Positions 8,481 to 18,212 are shown, counted from the first letter of the stretch. The stretch: 64,000 nt of DNA from Aliidiomarina sp. B3213 (GCF_003290085.1 NZ_QMKJ01000002.1:62001-126000), one strand, 5' to 3'. The notes: a model not told the origin generated them from the sequence alone. A program made the numbers and translations.

Positions 8481-9656
8481 TTACCAGCTGGCAACTGGGT
8501 CTACATCTGCATCATAGTCAACGCTGTCGATGCCGAAGCCGAATAGGCGCAGAAAATCGGCGTGGTAGCCTTGGTAGTCAGCCAGTTCATGGAAGTTGTC
8601 TTGCGTAACTTGGTCCCACAAACCTTGAATTACGGCTTGGGTTTCGTCGTTGGTTTCCAAACCGTCCATACGCAAGCGCCCTGCTTCATCAAGTTCAGGC
8701 GAGCCAACATATAACCCTTCGGTAAATAAGCGATACACTTGCTCAATACAACCTTCATGAGTACCAGCTTCTTTCATCACGCGGTACATCAATGAAATAT
8801 ATAAAGGCATCACAGGAATTGCCGAGCTAGCTTGGGTAACCACAGCTTTCAGCGAAGAAACATAAGCGTTTAAACCAAGCTCTTGATAGTCGGCACGAAG
8901 CGCTGCTGCTGCGCGGTCTAAGTCTTCTTTCGCTTTGCCAATGGTTGCATGTCCATAAATCGGCCAGGTCAACTGCTTACCAATGTAGGTGTAAGCTGTA
9001 GTCTGACAATTTTGCGCCAACACTCCAGCTTCCGAAAGAGCTTTAATCCAACGTTCCCAGTCTTCACCGCCCATCACTTTCACAGTCTGGTCGATTTCGT
9101 CTTGGTTCGCAGGCTCAAGCGTTACGTCGTGCACTAAATCTTTGTCGGTGTCATAGGTTTTTGTCGTGTACGTGTCGCCTACGGGCTTCAATGTAGAGCT
9201 ATACAATTCACCAGACTCAGGGTCTTTACGCTTAGGAGATGCCAAGCTGTATACCACCAAATCTACCTGGCCTAAATCAGCTTTAATCTTGGCAATCGTT
9301 TCTTCTTTTAGCTCATCAGAAAACGCATCGCCGTTAAGTGTCTCGGCATATAAACCCGCTGCGGAAGCTTTCTCATGAAAAGCAGATGTGTTGTACCAAC
9401 CCGCAGTACCAGTCTTGCGTTCAGTCGGCTCTTTTTCAAAGCACACACCAAGAGTTTGTGCGCCGCCGCCAAAACCAGCAACTATTCGAGAGGCCAAGCC
9501 ATAACCCGTAGAGCAACCGATCACTAAAACACGCTTCGGCATGTCTACTTGTGGCTGCTTCTTCACGAAATCAATTTGCTCTTGAACATTTACAGCACAT
9601 CCAACTGGGTGCGCGTTAGTACAAATAAATCCACGTATGCGAGGCTTAATAACCAT
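8481..9656 (-). CDS. fabV: FabV-type trans-2-enoyl-ACP/CoA reductase
   Basis: This 391-residue protein, close to the usual length of about 400, catalyses the last step of each fatty-acid elongation cycle, reducing enoyl-ACP with NADH. It starts with the family-typical MVIKPRIRGFICTNAHPVGC. It has the Rossmann loop VIGCSTGYGLASRI (about 46-59) and the FabV active-site pattern Y-x8-K in WPIYGHATIGKAK, which is longer than the Y-x6-K of FabI. A family-typical segment, NTSAFHEKASAAGLYAETLNGD, is also present. It is a single gene, with bolA upstream on the same strand after an 84-bp gap, and a REP hairpin downstream. FabV enzymes are generally insensitive to triclosan. The identification is firm. 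Confidence 0.96.
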   Translation of the reverse strand: MVIKPRIRGFICTNAHPVGCAVNVQEQIDFVKKQPQVDMPKRVLVIGCSTGYGLASRIVAGFGGGAQTLGVCFEKEPTERKTGTAGWYNTSAFHEKASAAGLYAETLNGDAFSDELKEETIAKIKADLGQVDLVVYSLASPKRKDPESGELYSSTLKPVGDTYTTKTYDTDKDLVHDVTLEPANQDEIDQTVKVMGGEDWERWIKALSEAGVLAQNCQTTAYTYIGKQLTWPIYGHATIGKAKEDLDRAAAALRADYQELGLNAYVSSLKAVVTQASSAIPVMPLYISLMYRVMKEAGTHEGCIEQVYRLFTEGLYVGSPELDEAGRLRMDGLETNDETQAVIQGLWDQVTQDNFHELADYQGYHADFLRLFGFGIDSVDYDADVDPVASW

Positions 9657-9740
9657 AATTCCCTACTTATTCGCTATTTAGTTTTATAAATTGCAAGCAT
9701 TCTAACCGAGAACGCCCCAACAAACAGATCAGATGACGTA

Positions 9741-10058
9741 CTAACCTTTCGCACCGCCACCTAAACAATTAGGCGACTGCCGAGCAGACTCTTGCCGAGC
9801 CCGCCACTCTTCAGGTGTATAAGTATGAAGCCCAAGCGCGTGCACAGACCCAGCTAATTCATCGGCTAAAACCGTATTTACAGCTTGGTGTCTGGCCACA
9901 AGTCGCTTTCCTTCAAATTCTGTACTTACAATCACGGCCTTAAAGTGCGACTCAGCATCAGGCCCGGAAGCATGCATGTAACTTTCGTCTTCAACACTAA
10001 GAAAATCCGGCTCAAACTGTGCCTTTAGTTTAGTTTCTATCAAATTTTTCATCGACAT
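9741..10058 (-). CDS. bolA: BolA family protein
   Basis: This 105-residue protein has the BolA fold signature RHQAVNTVLADELAGSVHALGLHTYTPEEW, ending in a short Gly-rich tail. BolA proteins bind monothiol glutaredoxins through a shared iron-sulfur cluster and also act as morphology- and stress-linked DNA-binding regulators. H at the RH position and the VHAL motif agree with the BolA (rather than IbaG/YrbA) branch. Start: the first ATG (MSMKNL) is used; the second Met two codons later is also possible. The neighbour downstream is fabV. Confidence 0.93.
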   Translation of the reverse strand: MSMKNLIETKLKAQFEPDFLSVEDESYMHASGPDAESHFKAVIVSTEFEGKRLVARHQAVNTVLADELAGSVHALGLHTYTPEEWRARQESARQSPNCLGGGAKG

Positions 10059-10203
10059 ATTAAATACCTAGCGCCAGAACTCCCAGCTACTATAGCATGT
10101 TAACGCCTCTAACTACTTGCCTAACCTAGAATTTAGAACTAAAACTATAAGCGCACCTACCGATAATATTTGTGTCATAACCTGTCCTTTAAGGAATACT
10201 CGC

Positions 10204-12141
10204 ATGCAGAACTTCTGGCAAAGCATTGGCTTCAAAGGCCGCCTAACCACCATGATACTAGCACTCGTTATTGCGTCGGTTTTAGCCGTATCTACGCTGG
10301 TTTACGTGCAGTATAGGGCTGCCACCACCAGTGCTATTGAAAACCGACTGGAATCCGCTGGCCAAACTGCCACGAATTCATTTGTAACATGGCTTACAGC
10401 ACGGCAAGACGAAGTACGCATGCTCGCAAGTTTAGAAGAAACTCGGAACATAGATATCGACAGCTTAGGTGGCATACTTACATCACTGGCGGAAGCCCAA
10501 GGGTTTTACGACAGTATTTACATTATTAGCACCGATGGCGTAGGCCTTGTTGGCGTGAAATACGAAAATGGCAGTGCTGTATATGTTCCGCCAAACCAGG
10601 CAAGTAGCTTTCAAGTAGCCGACCGCAGCTGGTTCCAAAGCGCGATGGGCGGAAATGACACTTTCTCTAACCCGCTAGTGTCACGCGCTACCGGCAACCG
10701 CATTAGTAACGTCGCTATTCCCATTCGTAACAATGGCCGCATTGTCGCCGTGTTCCGCGCTGCGGTAATGCTCGACAACATCACGCGTCAAGTACAACAA
10801 ATCAGCGTTGTCGGAAACCCAGACATCTTCTTGATGGGTGGTGACCGTAAAGCCATCACACCGTCGCGTTCAGAACGCAATGCAGAAGCGACGTTCCAAA
10901 CCACGGCTGCCGACGCCATAGCACGCGGCAACTCAGGTATGGACATTTACCAAAACGCAGCCGACGAAAAAGTAGTCGGTATTTACAACTACATCGACAT
11001 GCTGGGCTGGGGGTTGGTGATTGAAAAACCATACAGTGAAGCACTAGCACCTGTAACGCGAATGTTCTGGACCCTACTCATCTTAGTTTTAGTCATAAGT
11101 GGTATTAGTGTCGCGATATGTTTCGCCATTACTCGCAACGTGAACGGCGTACTCGGTGGCGACCCCAACGAAGCGCGGCGTATTGTCAACGTAGTCGCAA
11201 GCGGCGACTTAACCCAAGACATCGACTTAAGAGGCGTTGCCGAAGACAGCTTGTTAGCCGCTATCGCCAAAATGCAAGTTCAGCTACGACAAGTTATTAC
11301 CGACATAAGCAACTACTCACAACAGGTTGCCTCTTCTGCTACCGAGCTTTCCAGCATCAGCGAATCAACAGAAGCCGGCATTCAACGCCAGAACGACCAA
11401 CTCAACTATGCAGCTACCGCAGTTAACGAAATGAGTAGCACCGCAGAAGAAGTTGCACGCAACGCCCAAGAAGCAGCAACTGGCGCGACCAACGCCACAG
11501 AAGAGTCTAACGCCGGACAAAAAGCCGTCGACGAAACCATTGAAAGTGTTCAAGACTTAAATAGTGAAATCAAAACTACCGGCGAAATCATCGATGAACT
11601 TAAACGCGACAGCGACCAAATCGGCGAAGTACTTACCGTTATCGAAAATATTGCCGACCAAACCAACCTACTTGCGCTGAACGCAGCTATTGAAGCCGCA
11701 CGCGCCGGTGAGTCAGGCCGTGGCTTCTCTGTAGTTGCTGACGAGGTAAGAACGTTAGCCAGCCGCACACAAGACAGCACCAAGCAAATTCAAGACGTGG
11801 TCCACAAACTACAAAGCGCAGCTACGCGCTCGGTAGACGCCATGGAAAGAAGTCAGGTTAAAGTGGAAGGCTCTAGCCAGAAAGCCAACAGCGCCGGCGA
11901 ATCATTAAGAAAAATTAACGAAGCGGCTTCCGTTATTAACGACATGGTGCATCAAATTGCCACCGCAACAGAGGAACAAACCGCAGCAACGAAAGAGATT
12001 ACGGAAAACATTCACGCCGTAGCCGACGTAGCCAACCAAACCGCAGAAACCGTAAGCCAGTCTTCAGAGGCTAGCGAATCGCTCGCAACGTTAGCTGAAA
12101 AGCTACAAGAACTTGTACGGCAGTTTAAGGTTTCTCGTTGA
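10204..12141 (+). CDS. Methyl-accepting chemotaxis protein with a dCache sensor
   Basis: This transducer of about 645 residues senses a ligand outside the inner membrane and controls CheA through a cytoplasmic coiled coil. Seen in order: a first membrane segment ([21 protein letters not shown]), a periplasmic dCache-type region of about 240 residues with the hallmark [11 protein letters not shown] and DRSWFQSAM motifs, a second membrane segment ([19 protein letters not shown]), a HAMP linker and a signalling domain. The tip is [20 protein letters not shown], followed by [17 protein letters not shown]. No C-terminal NWETF-type pentapeptide is present. The start chosen is ATG 10204, preceded by AAGGA at 10191; an upstream TTG at 10117 gives a non-membrane-like extension and no ribosome site. 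The gene stands alone; a REP pair follows it. The ligand is unknown. Confidence 0.92.
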   Translation: MQNFWQSIGFKGRLTTMILALVIASVLAVSTLVYVQYRAATTSAIENRLESAGQTATNSFVTWLTARQDEVRMLASLEETRNIDIDSLGGILTSLAEAQGFYDSIYIISTDGVGLVGVKYENGSAVYVPPNQASSFQVADRSWFQSAMGGNDTFSNPLVSRATGNRISNVAIPIRNNGRIVAVFRAAVMLDNITRQVQQISVVGNPDIFLMGGDRKAITPSRSERNAEATFQTTAADAIARGNSGMDIYQNAADEKVVGIYNYIDMLGWGLVIEKPYSEALAPVTRMFWTLLILVLVISGISVAICFAITRNVNGVLGGDPNEARRIVNVVASGDLTQDIDLRGVAEDSLLAAIAKMQVQLRQVITDISNYSQQVASSATELSSISESTEAGIQRQNDQLNYAATAVNEMSSTAEEVARNAQEAATGATNATEESNAGQKAVDETIESVQDLNSEIKTTGEIIDELKRDSDQIGEVLTVIENIADQTNLLALNAAIEAARAGESGRGFSVVADEVRTLASRTQDSTKQIQDVVHKLQSAATRSVDAMERSQVKVEGSSQKANSAGESLRKINEAASVINDMVHQIATATEEQTAATKEITENIHAVADVANQTAETVSQSSEASESLATLAEKLQELVRQFKVSR

Positions 12142-12155
12142 TTCGTTTTGAGTTA

Positions 12156-12238
12156 GGGGACTGGCTTCAGCCCGTCCCCACATATCGAACATCTAACACC
12201 AATTCAAACACATGGGGTCAGACTGAAGTCAGCCCCCC
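12156..12238. repeat. REP family 2, inverted pair
   Basis: An element at 12156-12179 (GGGGACTGGCTTCAGCCC then GTCCCC) faces a partly diverged inverted copy at 12214-12238 (GGGGTCAGACTGAAGTC then AGCCCC). Between the chemoreceptor stop and the next gene, this is the only structure seen. The family recurs at 18872, 53225, 53407, 54823 and 55753. Confidence 0.82.
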
Positions 12239-12265
12239 AACACTTCGCCTTTTCAAGCGCACAAA

Positions 12266-12670
12266 CTAATTACTAGTCGTAGTCACCGTAGTAGTACCCG
12301 TTATCGTGTTTGTAACCGAAACTGTCACGGTTGTTGTTGTCGTTACCGTAGGATCAGTTCCCGGCTCGCACAATGGAAACTCGTACTGAGGGTCTTCACA
12401 AACCTCTAGCGTATAAACTGATGCATTTCCGGCACTGTCTAAAAGAATGGTGAAGAAACCAGTGCTCGCGGCACCAATACCTGTAATGGTTAATCCCGAC
12501 AGTTTAGGTACGTTACTAATAATTTGACCCGCATTAAAACGTACATTATCAAAAAATGTCCCTTCGCGAGAAATAGTGCCTTCAATTGTTCCCTGACCTC
12601 CTGTTTGAGCTAACAAGGGAGAAGTACCCACAGTAGCAGCAACAGCCAATCCTAAAATTAATTTCTTCAT
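12266..12670 (-). CDS. Small exported Thr/Val-rich protein, GfcA/YjbE-like, copy 2
   Basis: About 134 residues, starting at MKKLILGLAVAATVG with a signal peptide cut near LLAQ. The body (GQIISNVPKLSGLTITGI..ASTGFFTILLDSAGNA) is closely similar to the gene at 12869, followed by a short Cys-containing acidic segment and a tail rich in alternating Thr and Val. Small Thr-rich exported proteins called GfcA/YjbE precede the YjbF-G-H genes in enterobacterial exopolysaccharide operons; similarity in position, size and tail suggests the same role here. This copy lies beyond an intrinsic terminator, so it probably has its own promoter in 12680-12820. A start three codons upstream (MIFMKK) is possible. 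Confidence 0.72.
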   Translation of the reverse strand: MKKLILGLAVAATVGTSPLLAQTGGQGTIEGTISREGTFFDNVRFNAGQIISNVPKLSGLTITGIGAASTGFFTILLDSAGNASVYTLEVCEDPQYEFPLCEPGTDPTVTTTTTVTVSVTNTITGTTTVTTTSN

Positions 12671-12820
12671 AAAAATCACCTTGCCTCAAAACATAATGTG
12701 ACAGGCTGCTAAAACAGGATTGAGCCCAATACTCAGGCCTGTTGACTGAGTAAGAGCAGTCATAAATATGCGCCTTTTTAGAAAAAGAGCAAGAAAAATT
12801 TGGTTTATATTCGAGCATAA

Positions 12821-12846
12821 AAAAACCGCGCCGTAGCGCGGTTTTT
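12821..12846 (-). terminator. Intrinsic terminator between the two GfcA-like genes
   Basis: AAAAACCGCG pairs with CGCGGTTTTT around a 6-base loop. On the minus strand the hairpin lies 22 bp after the stop of the gene at 12869 and ends in a T run, a classic rho-independent terminator. Confidence 0.9.
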
Positions 12847-12868
12847 AACTTTCTGAACAAACAACAAA

Positions 12869-13258
12869 TTAGTTACTAGTTACAGTTACCGTAGTAGTTA
12901 CTGTAGTTGTGCCTGTTACTGTAACTGTTACAGGAGTTGTTGCTGTAACCGTTGTAGTAGTTGTTGGGTCTGTGCCTGGATCGCAATCCGGAAACTCCAA
13001 CTCAGGATCTTCACACTCTTGATTCACAATCTGCGCGTTACCAGCACTGTCTAGCATAATGGTAAACACGCCAGTTGCAGACGCAGCCAAACCAGTAAGC
13101 GTCAAACCAGATAATTGAGGAAGGTTACTAATGATTTGTCCACTAGCAACTCGAACACCCTCAAATGTGCCCATTGTGCCCTGAGTGCTTAATTGACCGA
13201 ACGCAGGCGCCATGCCCATCGTTGCAGCAACAGCAAACGCTAAAATTGATTTCTTCAT
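12869..13258 (-). CDS. Small exported Thr/Val-rich protein, GfcA/YjbE-like, copy 1
   Basis: 129 residues with a clear signal peptide (MKKSILAFAVAATMGMAPAFG). The conserved core GQIISNLPQLSGLTLTGLAASATGVFTIMLDSAGNAQ matches copy 2. One Cys pair (QECEDPE, FPDCDPG) follows. The last 35 residues are almost only Thr and Val in alternation (TVTVTGTTTVTTTVTV), which suggests beta-strand-forming or aggregating surface material. It is the last gene before a strong terminator and sits 133 bp after the YjbH-type gene on the same strand, so it may belong to that operon. Function is inferred from context only. Confidence 0.75.
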   Translation of the reverse strand: MKKSILAFAVAATMGMAPAFGQLSTQGTMGTFEGVRVASGQIISNLPQLSGLTLTGLAASATGVFTIMLDSAGNAQIVNQECEDPELEFPDCDPGTDPTTTTTVTATTPVTVTVTGTTTVTTTVTVTSN

Positions 13259-13391
13259 AAATTATTCCTTAGTTTCGAAACATCTAAAGTGATAGCCCGC
13301 TAAAGCTATCTTGAGCTCAATACTCGGTTTATCCTGACCAAGTACCTTTTACTATCGGCTTTTCCCACTGAAAAATCAAGGAAAATCTTTA

Positions 13392-16361
13392 CTAACGCTG
13401 AAAGTACGGTGCGCGAATATCTGTCAGCGGATACAATGCTGTACTTCTCTGCAATTGTTGTCCTCCGTCTCTGGAAAGCGGTATCCAGTTCGCATTCACT
13501 CGCTCTCTAGACGGTAAAACACTAATAAGGTCGAAAGGTATACTAATAAATACACCTTTAGTGAAAGAACCTTCACCATACTCTTCAGATGAAACGTTCG
13601 TCAGGTTCGCAAAAGCCCCAACAATTACACCGCTATCGAACCTTTTCTGAAGTTGAATTGCTGCGCCTGTATCACCCGCCAAAAATCTCCCCGCACCAAC
13701 TTGCAACATAGTGTCTTCAAGCCAAGGCATTTGATAATACCCCGTCAAAAAGCCGGTTGTTGTTGAGTAATCTCTAAAGCCAAAGGCACCATTAAAGTCT
13801 CTTTGCTTCACCCAGTTAACATCTAAACCAACGGCTAAACGCGAATCGAGAGGGCGCCACATAACCTCACCGCCAACCCCACCATACATACGTTCAAAAA
13901 TACCAGCATAAGCCATGCCGTAGAAAGACTCGCTGAATTGATGCATACGAGTAATCTGCATGGAATTGAGCCACACATCATTCAGCATGTATTCCCGAAC
14001 ATAAGTTCTTACACGCGGCAGTGGCAGGTCATCAAAGGCATCGACCGTAAAATTGTACTTGTGGAAATTATTGACCACATTAATACCTATCTGCCCATTA
14101 ACAAATGTTTGCTCGTCTAGCCAGGTACTTCCGAAAACATTTACACCAAGTTGGTAAAACTGGAATGTTTCAGGTGAGCCAAAATCTTGATCTAGGAACG
14201 GAGCAAATCCGAACGTGGGCTTAAAGCTATACGGGCCACCATAAACCCAACGCTCGTCATCATCTCCAGGTCGCATAACGGGCTCGTCACGCTCAAAGAC
14301 CTCAGAAACATCACTAGGGCTTCTGTCGGGCACCTCATTCTGAACATAAGCGCGGAAATCCTCTACGGGAACCCTTGTAGTCAGAACGGGCATCAAAGAC
14401 TCTTGTTGAACAAACTCATAAGTGTCCACTGACTCTGGTAATTCGTTTAAGAAAACTCTCGAAGCACGTTCGACTGCCTCATCACTATCTCGTGTGCGAA
14501 GCGGATTTACATAAGCTCTAACAATCTCTTCTCCGTTTACAGAGTCTGTCATGACCCGCATACCACTGAAGGCAAATTGGGCTTCAGTCATTCTAGAAAC
14601 GTAATTCCAACGGACATCATCGAGGCTTCGGGCGCGGGGTGATTCTATTGCTTCCACCCTGTCTGGAGTAATTTTAACCTGGCTCAACGTATTCAAGTTG
14701 GTTCTCAGCGTAAAGCCAATCGAGAAAATATCTCCGCGCTCAACGCCGAACTGGATATCGAAGTAATCAGTGACTCGGTAATTCAGACCGATATTCACCG
14801 GAGAGCTCGGTGTCATGTCTACACCTGAACGATCTCTTGAATAGTCATTACCTTCATACTCAAGTTTTACGCGTAGTCCCGGGAATGGTGTTTGATACTC
14901 CACACCTCCGAAAATTGCCGCAGGGCCGGTGAACCAACTATCAAGTTCAGGGATACCGCCACTTCCGCTTAATCCAGATGTTCTATCACAGTAACTATCC
15001 GAAACTTCACAGAAAGGGTTAATAAAGTTGTCGCTAGTGCCCAAGCGACCAAAGCCAATTCCCAAAGTAAAGTCTAACGGTCCCCAACGCTTACTTGCAG
15101 CAATATATTCATCACTAAATAATCCTGTTCCTGCAAAATCACGCATTCCTAACGAAATTTCAGGAATATATTCGCTTTCTTCCCACAGGCGAAATTTAAC
15201 ATTAAAGCCTTTATCCGTAAGAACATTTCGTCCACTAAAACCTTCAGAACCACTATATAATCGGTTGGGGATTTGTGTGTAAAAGCCGCCGGCTTCCAAC
15301 CAAGGCAACACCTGTAAAGTAAAGTTATATCGACGGTATTCTTCCATATCCGTGTAATTAAACGCAGCTTCACCCATCTCAGCCATACGTGCTGTAGGTG
15401 TCTGCATAAGGCCAATCACGCCATAGTTAGAGCGTGTAGGTTCCATATCTAAACGTTCCCAATGGAATACGTCCGGAATTCGACCTTCCACGGTGGCTTC
15501 TACGCGATTGTCCATAAACTGTGCGGAAGGGTCATGCCAAAAATGTTTATAAAGTTCGGCTATTTGCGCATTAATACCCTCGTAGCGAGAAGGCAAGTTA
15601 CTCTCTTCAAACCCTAAGAAGAGAATATCACCCGGCATAAGGTGCACAGCTTCTGCGTTATATACCGCCCATGGAACTTCTTTAGGCTGTTCGGCAGGAT
15701 GCACATGGTAGGCATAGCTCATATCAGCATCAGGCCACAACACGTCGTTTTCTTCATGGCCGAACAAATAACCGCGCACAGTTTGCTGTGAATAAATACG
15801 TTGCTTACCGTAACTTTTCGTTAATCCGTACACATAAAAATAGGGTTCACGCTCTGGTAGCGTAAGGTGATAAATACCCGGTGCTAAACGTGGGTTGTTT
15901 TCAATAAACAAACGACTAGCACCCAGCTCTGGCGTGCCAAAAGGCTGCCACGCAACTAACATCGAGCTTAACTGCTCACGTAACGAAGCTACTTGCGCAG
16001 CACGTTCACGGTCATTTCTGTCTAAGAAGTAAGAGGTAAGCGTTCCTAGTTCAGCTAACACTTCATCTCTTTTTGCTTCTAACTCTGTGTGTTCACTTCG
16101 TCCGCCAGCGAGCATCGATAAACGAGCATTCGGCCAATAAATGTCTAACGGCTCTAATCCTAGCTCACGTTCCCACTGGTCTAATGCGGTGTTCAAAACC
16201 ACATCTAAGCGAACATCGCGGCTGAACTCCATGGTAATGTTGTCGTTTACAATCACTTTGACTGTGGTGTACTCATCAGCGTTTTCTTGCGCATAAGACG
16301 TCAATGCAACACAAGTTAAAAGTACGGCGAATATCTTTTCCATCATCTTAGTTACCATCAC
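13392..16361 (-). CDS. yjbH: GfcC-GfcD (YjbG-YjbH) fusion, outer-membrane exopolysaccharide protein
   Basis: 989 residues with a signal peptide (cleaved near SYAQ). Residues about 25-265 match the GfcC/YjbG family (PNARLS.., PGIYHLTLPEREPYFYVYGL, YHVHP, PGDILFLGF). From about 280 onward it matches YjbH/GfcD, a large outer-membrane beta-barrel lipoprotein-type family (YGVIGLMQTPTARMAEMGEA, and a C-terminal half rich in amphipathic strands). In E. coli these are two genes of the yjbEFGH and gfcABCDE operons needed for exopolysaccharide or group 4 capsule. The 5' end overlaps the gfcB-like gene by 14 bp, so they are co-translated. Several start codons cluster (GTG 16361, ATG 16358, ATG 16346); the choice does not change the mature protein. 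The polymer served may be the one made by the 23-53 kb locus. Confidence 0.85.
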   Translation of the reverse strand: MMVTKMMEKIFAVLLTCVALTSYAQENADEYTTVKVIVNDNITMEFSRDVRLDVVLNTALDQWERELGLEPLDIYWPNARLSMLAGGRSEHTELEAKRDEVLAELGTLTSYFLDRNDRERAAQVASLREQLSSMLVAWQPFGTPELGASRLFIENNPRLAPGIYHLTLPEREPYFYVYGLTKSYGKQRIYSQQTVRGYLFGHEENDVLWPDADMSYAYHVHPAEQPKEVPWAVYNAEAVHLMPGDILFLGFEESNLPSRYEGINAQIAELYKHFWHDPSAQFMDNRVEATVEGRIPDVFHWERLDMEPTRSNYGVIGLMQTPTARMAEMGEAAFNYTDMEEYRRYNFTLQVLPWLEAGGFYTQIPNRLYSGSEGFSGRNVLTDKGFNVKFRLWEESEYIPEISLGMRDFAGTGLFSDEYIAASKRWGPLDFTLGIGFGRLGTSDNFINPFCEVSDSYCDRTSGLSGSGGIPELDSWFTGPAAIFGGVEYQTPFPGLRVKLEYEGNDYSRDRSGVDMTPSSPVNIGLNYRVTDYFDIQFGVERGDIFSIGFTLRTNLNTLSQVKITPDRVEAIESPRARSLDDVRWNYVSRMTEAQFAFSGMRVMTDSVNGEEIVRAYVNPLRTRDSDEAVERASRVFLNELPESVDTYEFVQQESLMPVLTTRVPVEDFRAYVQNEVPDRSPSDVSEVFERDEPVMRPGDDDERWVYGGPYSFKPTFGFAPFLDQDFGSPETFQFYQLGVNVFGSTWLDEQTFVNGQIGINVVNNFHKYNFTVDAFDDLPLPRVRTYVREYMLNDVWLNSMQITRMHQFSESFYGMAYAGIFERMYGGVGGEVMWRPLDSRLAVGLDVNWVKQRDFNGAFGFRDYSTTTGFLTGYYQMPWLEDTMLQVGAGRFLAGDTGAAIQLQKRFDSGVIVGAFANLTNVSSEEYGEGSFTKGVFISIPFDLISVLPSRERVNANWIPLSRDGGQQLQRSTALYPLTDIRAPYFQR

Positions 16362-17067
16362 GCCCTACCCACTTCACTTGCGTTAATTCAATTGCGAATG
16401 TATTCGGCATCATTACTTGTTTACTTTTCACCACATGACCGTCGGGTTCAATCCAAAACGTATTGTTAAAGTCCTGACGCGCAAAAACAAAGCGTCCTTC
16501 TTCTTCCACACGGTAAACTTGCTTCTCTTCTCCCATGGGTAACATCAAGGTTTCTGGCCCATACACCGTGAAGTCTGAGATAATTGTTTCTGTTCCCGAA
16601 GTAACACCACGAGAGTCACCGTCACCTTCCATGTCTATTTGGCGAATCCACTGCGTTGTGCAGTTATTAGAATCGCGTACTAAGCAACGTAATGGATCAT
16701 CCGAAATGTCCGACATTGCGACTAAATCGCGATCCAGGCCAGAAGTGCTAATAATGCGAGCATATTCAGTAGAAAGTGACTGACGACCTCCCGAAACCCA
16801 ACTTAAACGAGGAATTTCGTTAGTCCAATCAGCAAATCCAAGAATCACTGCGGTACGCTGTTGGCCCTCGATTTGACCATAGAAAACGGTGTAGGGCATT
16901 TGCTCAAGTTCTTCTTGAGTAAAGGAAACGTCTGGGCGTTCCTCAAATGCATACTCAATGGTTTTTCTCGCATCGTAAAAAACCGAGGAACAAGCTCCGA
17001 GTAATAACGCGCTAGCGCCTACCACTGCAGCTTTAACTATTGGAAATTTGGAACGAGGTTTCATCAT
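16348..17067 (-). CDS. yjbF: GfcB/YjbF-type outer-membrane lipoprotein
   Basis: 239 residues with a lipoprotein signal ending in LLLGACSS (lipidated Cys26). The rest fits the YjbF/GfcB group: a DARKTIEYAF start, a WVSGGRQSLSTEYARIISTSGL motif and a C-terminal half of short strands. GfcB-type lipoproteins are part of exopolysaccharide or group 4 capsule operons; the exact activity is not settled. It is the first gene of a minus-strand unit with the GfcC-GfcD fusion and probably the GfcA-like protein. The preceding 167 bp hold the REP-like palindromes at 17176-17235 and presumably the promoter. Confidence 0.85.
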   Translation of the reverse strand: MMKPRSKFPIVKAAVVGASALLLGACSSVFYDARKTIEYAFEERPDVSFTQEELEQMPYTVFYGQIEGQQRTAVILGFADWTNEIPRLSWVSGGRQSLSTEYARIISTSGLDRDLVAMSDISDDPLRCLVRDSNNCTTQWIRQIDMEGDGDSRGVTSGTETIISDFTVYGPETLMLPMGEEKQVYRVEEEGRFVFARQDFNNTFWIEPDGHVVKSKQVMMPNTFAIELTQVKWVGRDGN

Positions 17068-17176
17068 GAAGAAGCTTCTTTTTCTTATAAATTCTAATCG
17101 GAGACAAGTGTGCTAGGAATAACCAGGCACTTCAAGTTTTTTGTATCTATTTGCTAATCTAGCTAGCCTTGGTAAG

Positions 17177-17235
17177 GGGACAGAGTTAGCTTCGCTAGCT
17201 CTGTCCCGCGTTGTCACAAACTCAACGTTTGTGAC
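17177..17235. terminator. Two adjacent hairpins after the DHH gene (REP-like plus terminator-like)
   Basis: The first hairpin pairs GGGACAGAG (17177-17185) with CTCTGTCCC (17199-17207), with an inner TAGC/GCTA stem. The second pairs GTCACAAAC (17213-17221) with GTTTGTGAC (17227-17235) and ends on the stop codon of the DHH gene. The linker CCCGCGTTGTC is also found beside the hairpin after cysN at 20759-20769, so this is a repeated composite element. Confidence 0.6.
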
Positions 17236-18212
17236 TAACTGTAATATTCAACCACGGAGTGTAAAAAAGACTCCACAAGGTCGCTTTCAAGTGCATTGAT
17301 ACCTGCTGCACCAGCACGGCCGCCGCCAGAAGGATAGCGCGCGCATATTTCGCCGGCTCCTTGTAGATTATTCTTCGGTGCTCGCAAGCTCACGGTATAA
17401 GTTTTCCCGTCGGCATTTGGCGTTAAAATAACCACAGCACGGTTTGGCTTTTCATGCGCCAACTGATTACCCAAGGTTCCGCTGATACGCCGCGACCATG
17501 CTTCTTGCTCTAACTGCACCGCAATAAGCTCTGGTGAACTAGAAAGTGTGGTCGCACTGTCTGCCAATACCATATCTGCAGCAAAGCCTGCTTTTAGTTT
17601 TGCAAACGGCGAGTCGCTGTCATTAATTACATCAAATGGAGAGTCATAGGCATATAAAAGCTCATATAAATCTGCTGGTGCATAGTGGAGATCTTCTAAA
17701 GTCGCGCCATAACCGTTGTAATTCAAAAGCACACCTAGCTCTTTTAGCTGCTCTGTATTTTCCCGGTTCAAACCAAATTCGTCGGCTTCGCGATAAGCTA
17801 CAGCATCAAGGCTATCTCCAAATGCAGCTGTAATAGCCCATAAATGCTCCATACCACCCAAGTGATGGCTCATCAGTAAACCAGTGCATTGGGTAGGTGC
17901 AGGATCGATGATACTCATCATACGCTCGTGTTCGAATAGCGTATTTGCGCGGTGGTGGTCACAATAAAATAGTGTGTCTACATCGTCTAAAATGGCTTTT
18001 AACGCACCTGTGTTTTTATCAAAAGAGATATCTAACGCATGAACCGTTGAGCCTTTTGCCAGTTCAGGAGAAATTTGTTTAATCAGCGCATTGTCGCGTT
18101 TTACACCCGTAATCAGCGTTTGTTGATCACGCGGCACAGGGTTAACCTTGCGTAATTGCAACAAGGAGCAAATTCCGTCAGCATCGCCGTTAAATACGTC
18201 TATGTAGTTCAT
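17235..18212 (-). CDS. DHH-family phosphoesterase, possibly pAp phosphatase
   Basis: 325 residues from MNYIDVFNGDADG. Motif I DVFNGDADGICS (5-16), ALDISFDKN (about 60) and the name-giving YCDHHRAN (about 84) are the metal-binding motifs of the DHH superfamily. The C-terminus has the usual DHHA1-type GGGRAGAAGIN segment. Relatives include NrnA (short RNA and pAp hydrolysis) and RecJ-like enzymes. Position between cysC and a terminator, in a sulfate activation cassette, makes removal of 3'-phosphoadenosine 5'-phosphate a reasonable role, but this is inferred. The start chosen is ATG 18212, 1 bp beyond the cysC stop; a longer start at 18251 would overlap cysC and gives a non-family extension. 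Confidence 0.8.
   Translation of the reverse strand: MNYIDVFNGDADGICSLLQLRKVNPVPRDQQTLITGVKRDNALIKQISPELAKGSTVHALDISFDKNTGALKAILDDVDTLFYCDHHRANTLFEHERMMSIIDPAPTQCTGLLMSHHLGGMEHLWAITAAFGDSLDAVAYREADEFGLNRENTEQLKELGVLLNYNGYGATLEDLHYAPADLYELLYAYDSPFDVINDSDSPFAKLKAGFAADMVLADSATTLSSSPELIAVQLEQEAWSRRISGTLGNQLAHEKPNRAVVILTPNADGKTYTVSLRAPKNNLQGAGEICARYPSGGGRAGAAGINALESDLVESFLHSVVEYYS

Noticed and set aside
10117-10203. Longer chemoreceptor start at TTG 10117
   Set aside because: The ATG at 10204 has a good AAGGA site and gives a normal transmembrane start; the extension has none.
12582-12860. 92-residue minus-strand open frame overlapping the GfcA-like gene and terminator
   Set aside because: It crosses the terminator and shadows the conserved GfcA-like gene, with no pattern of its own.
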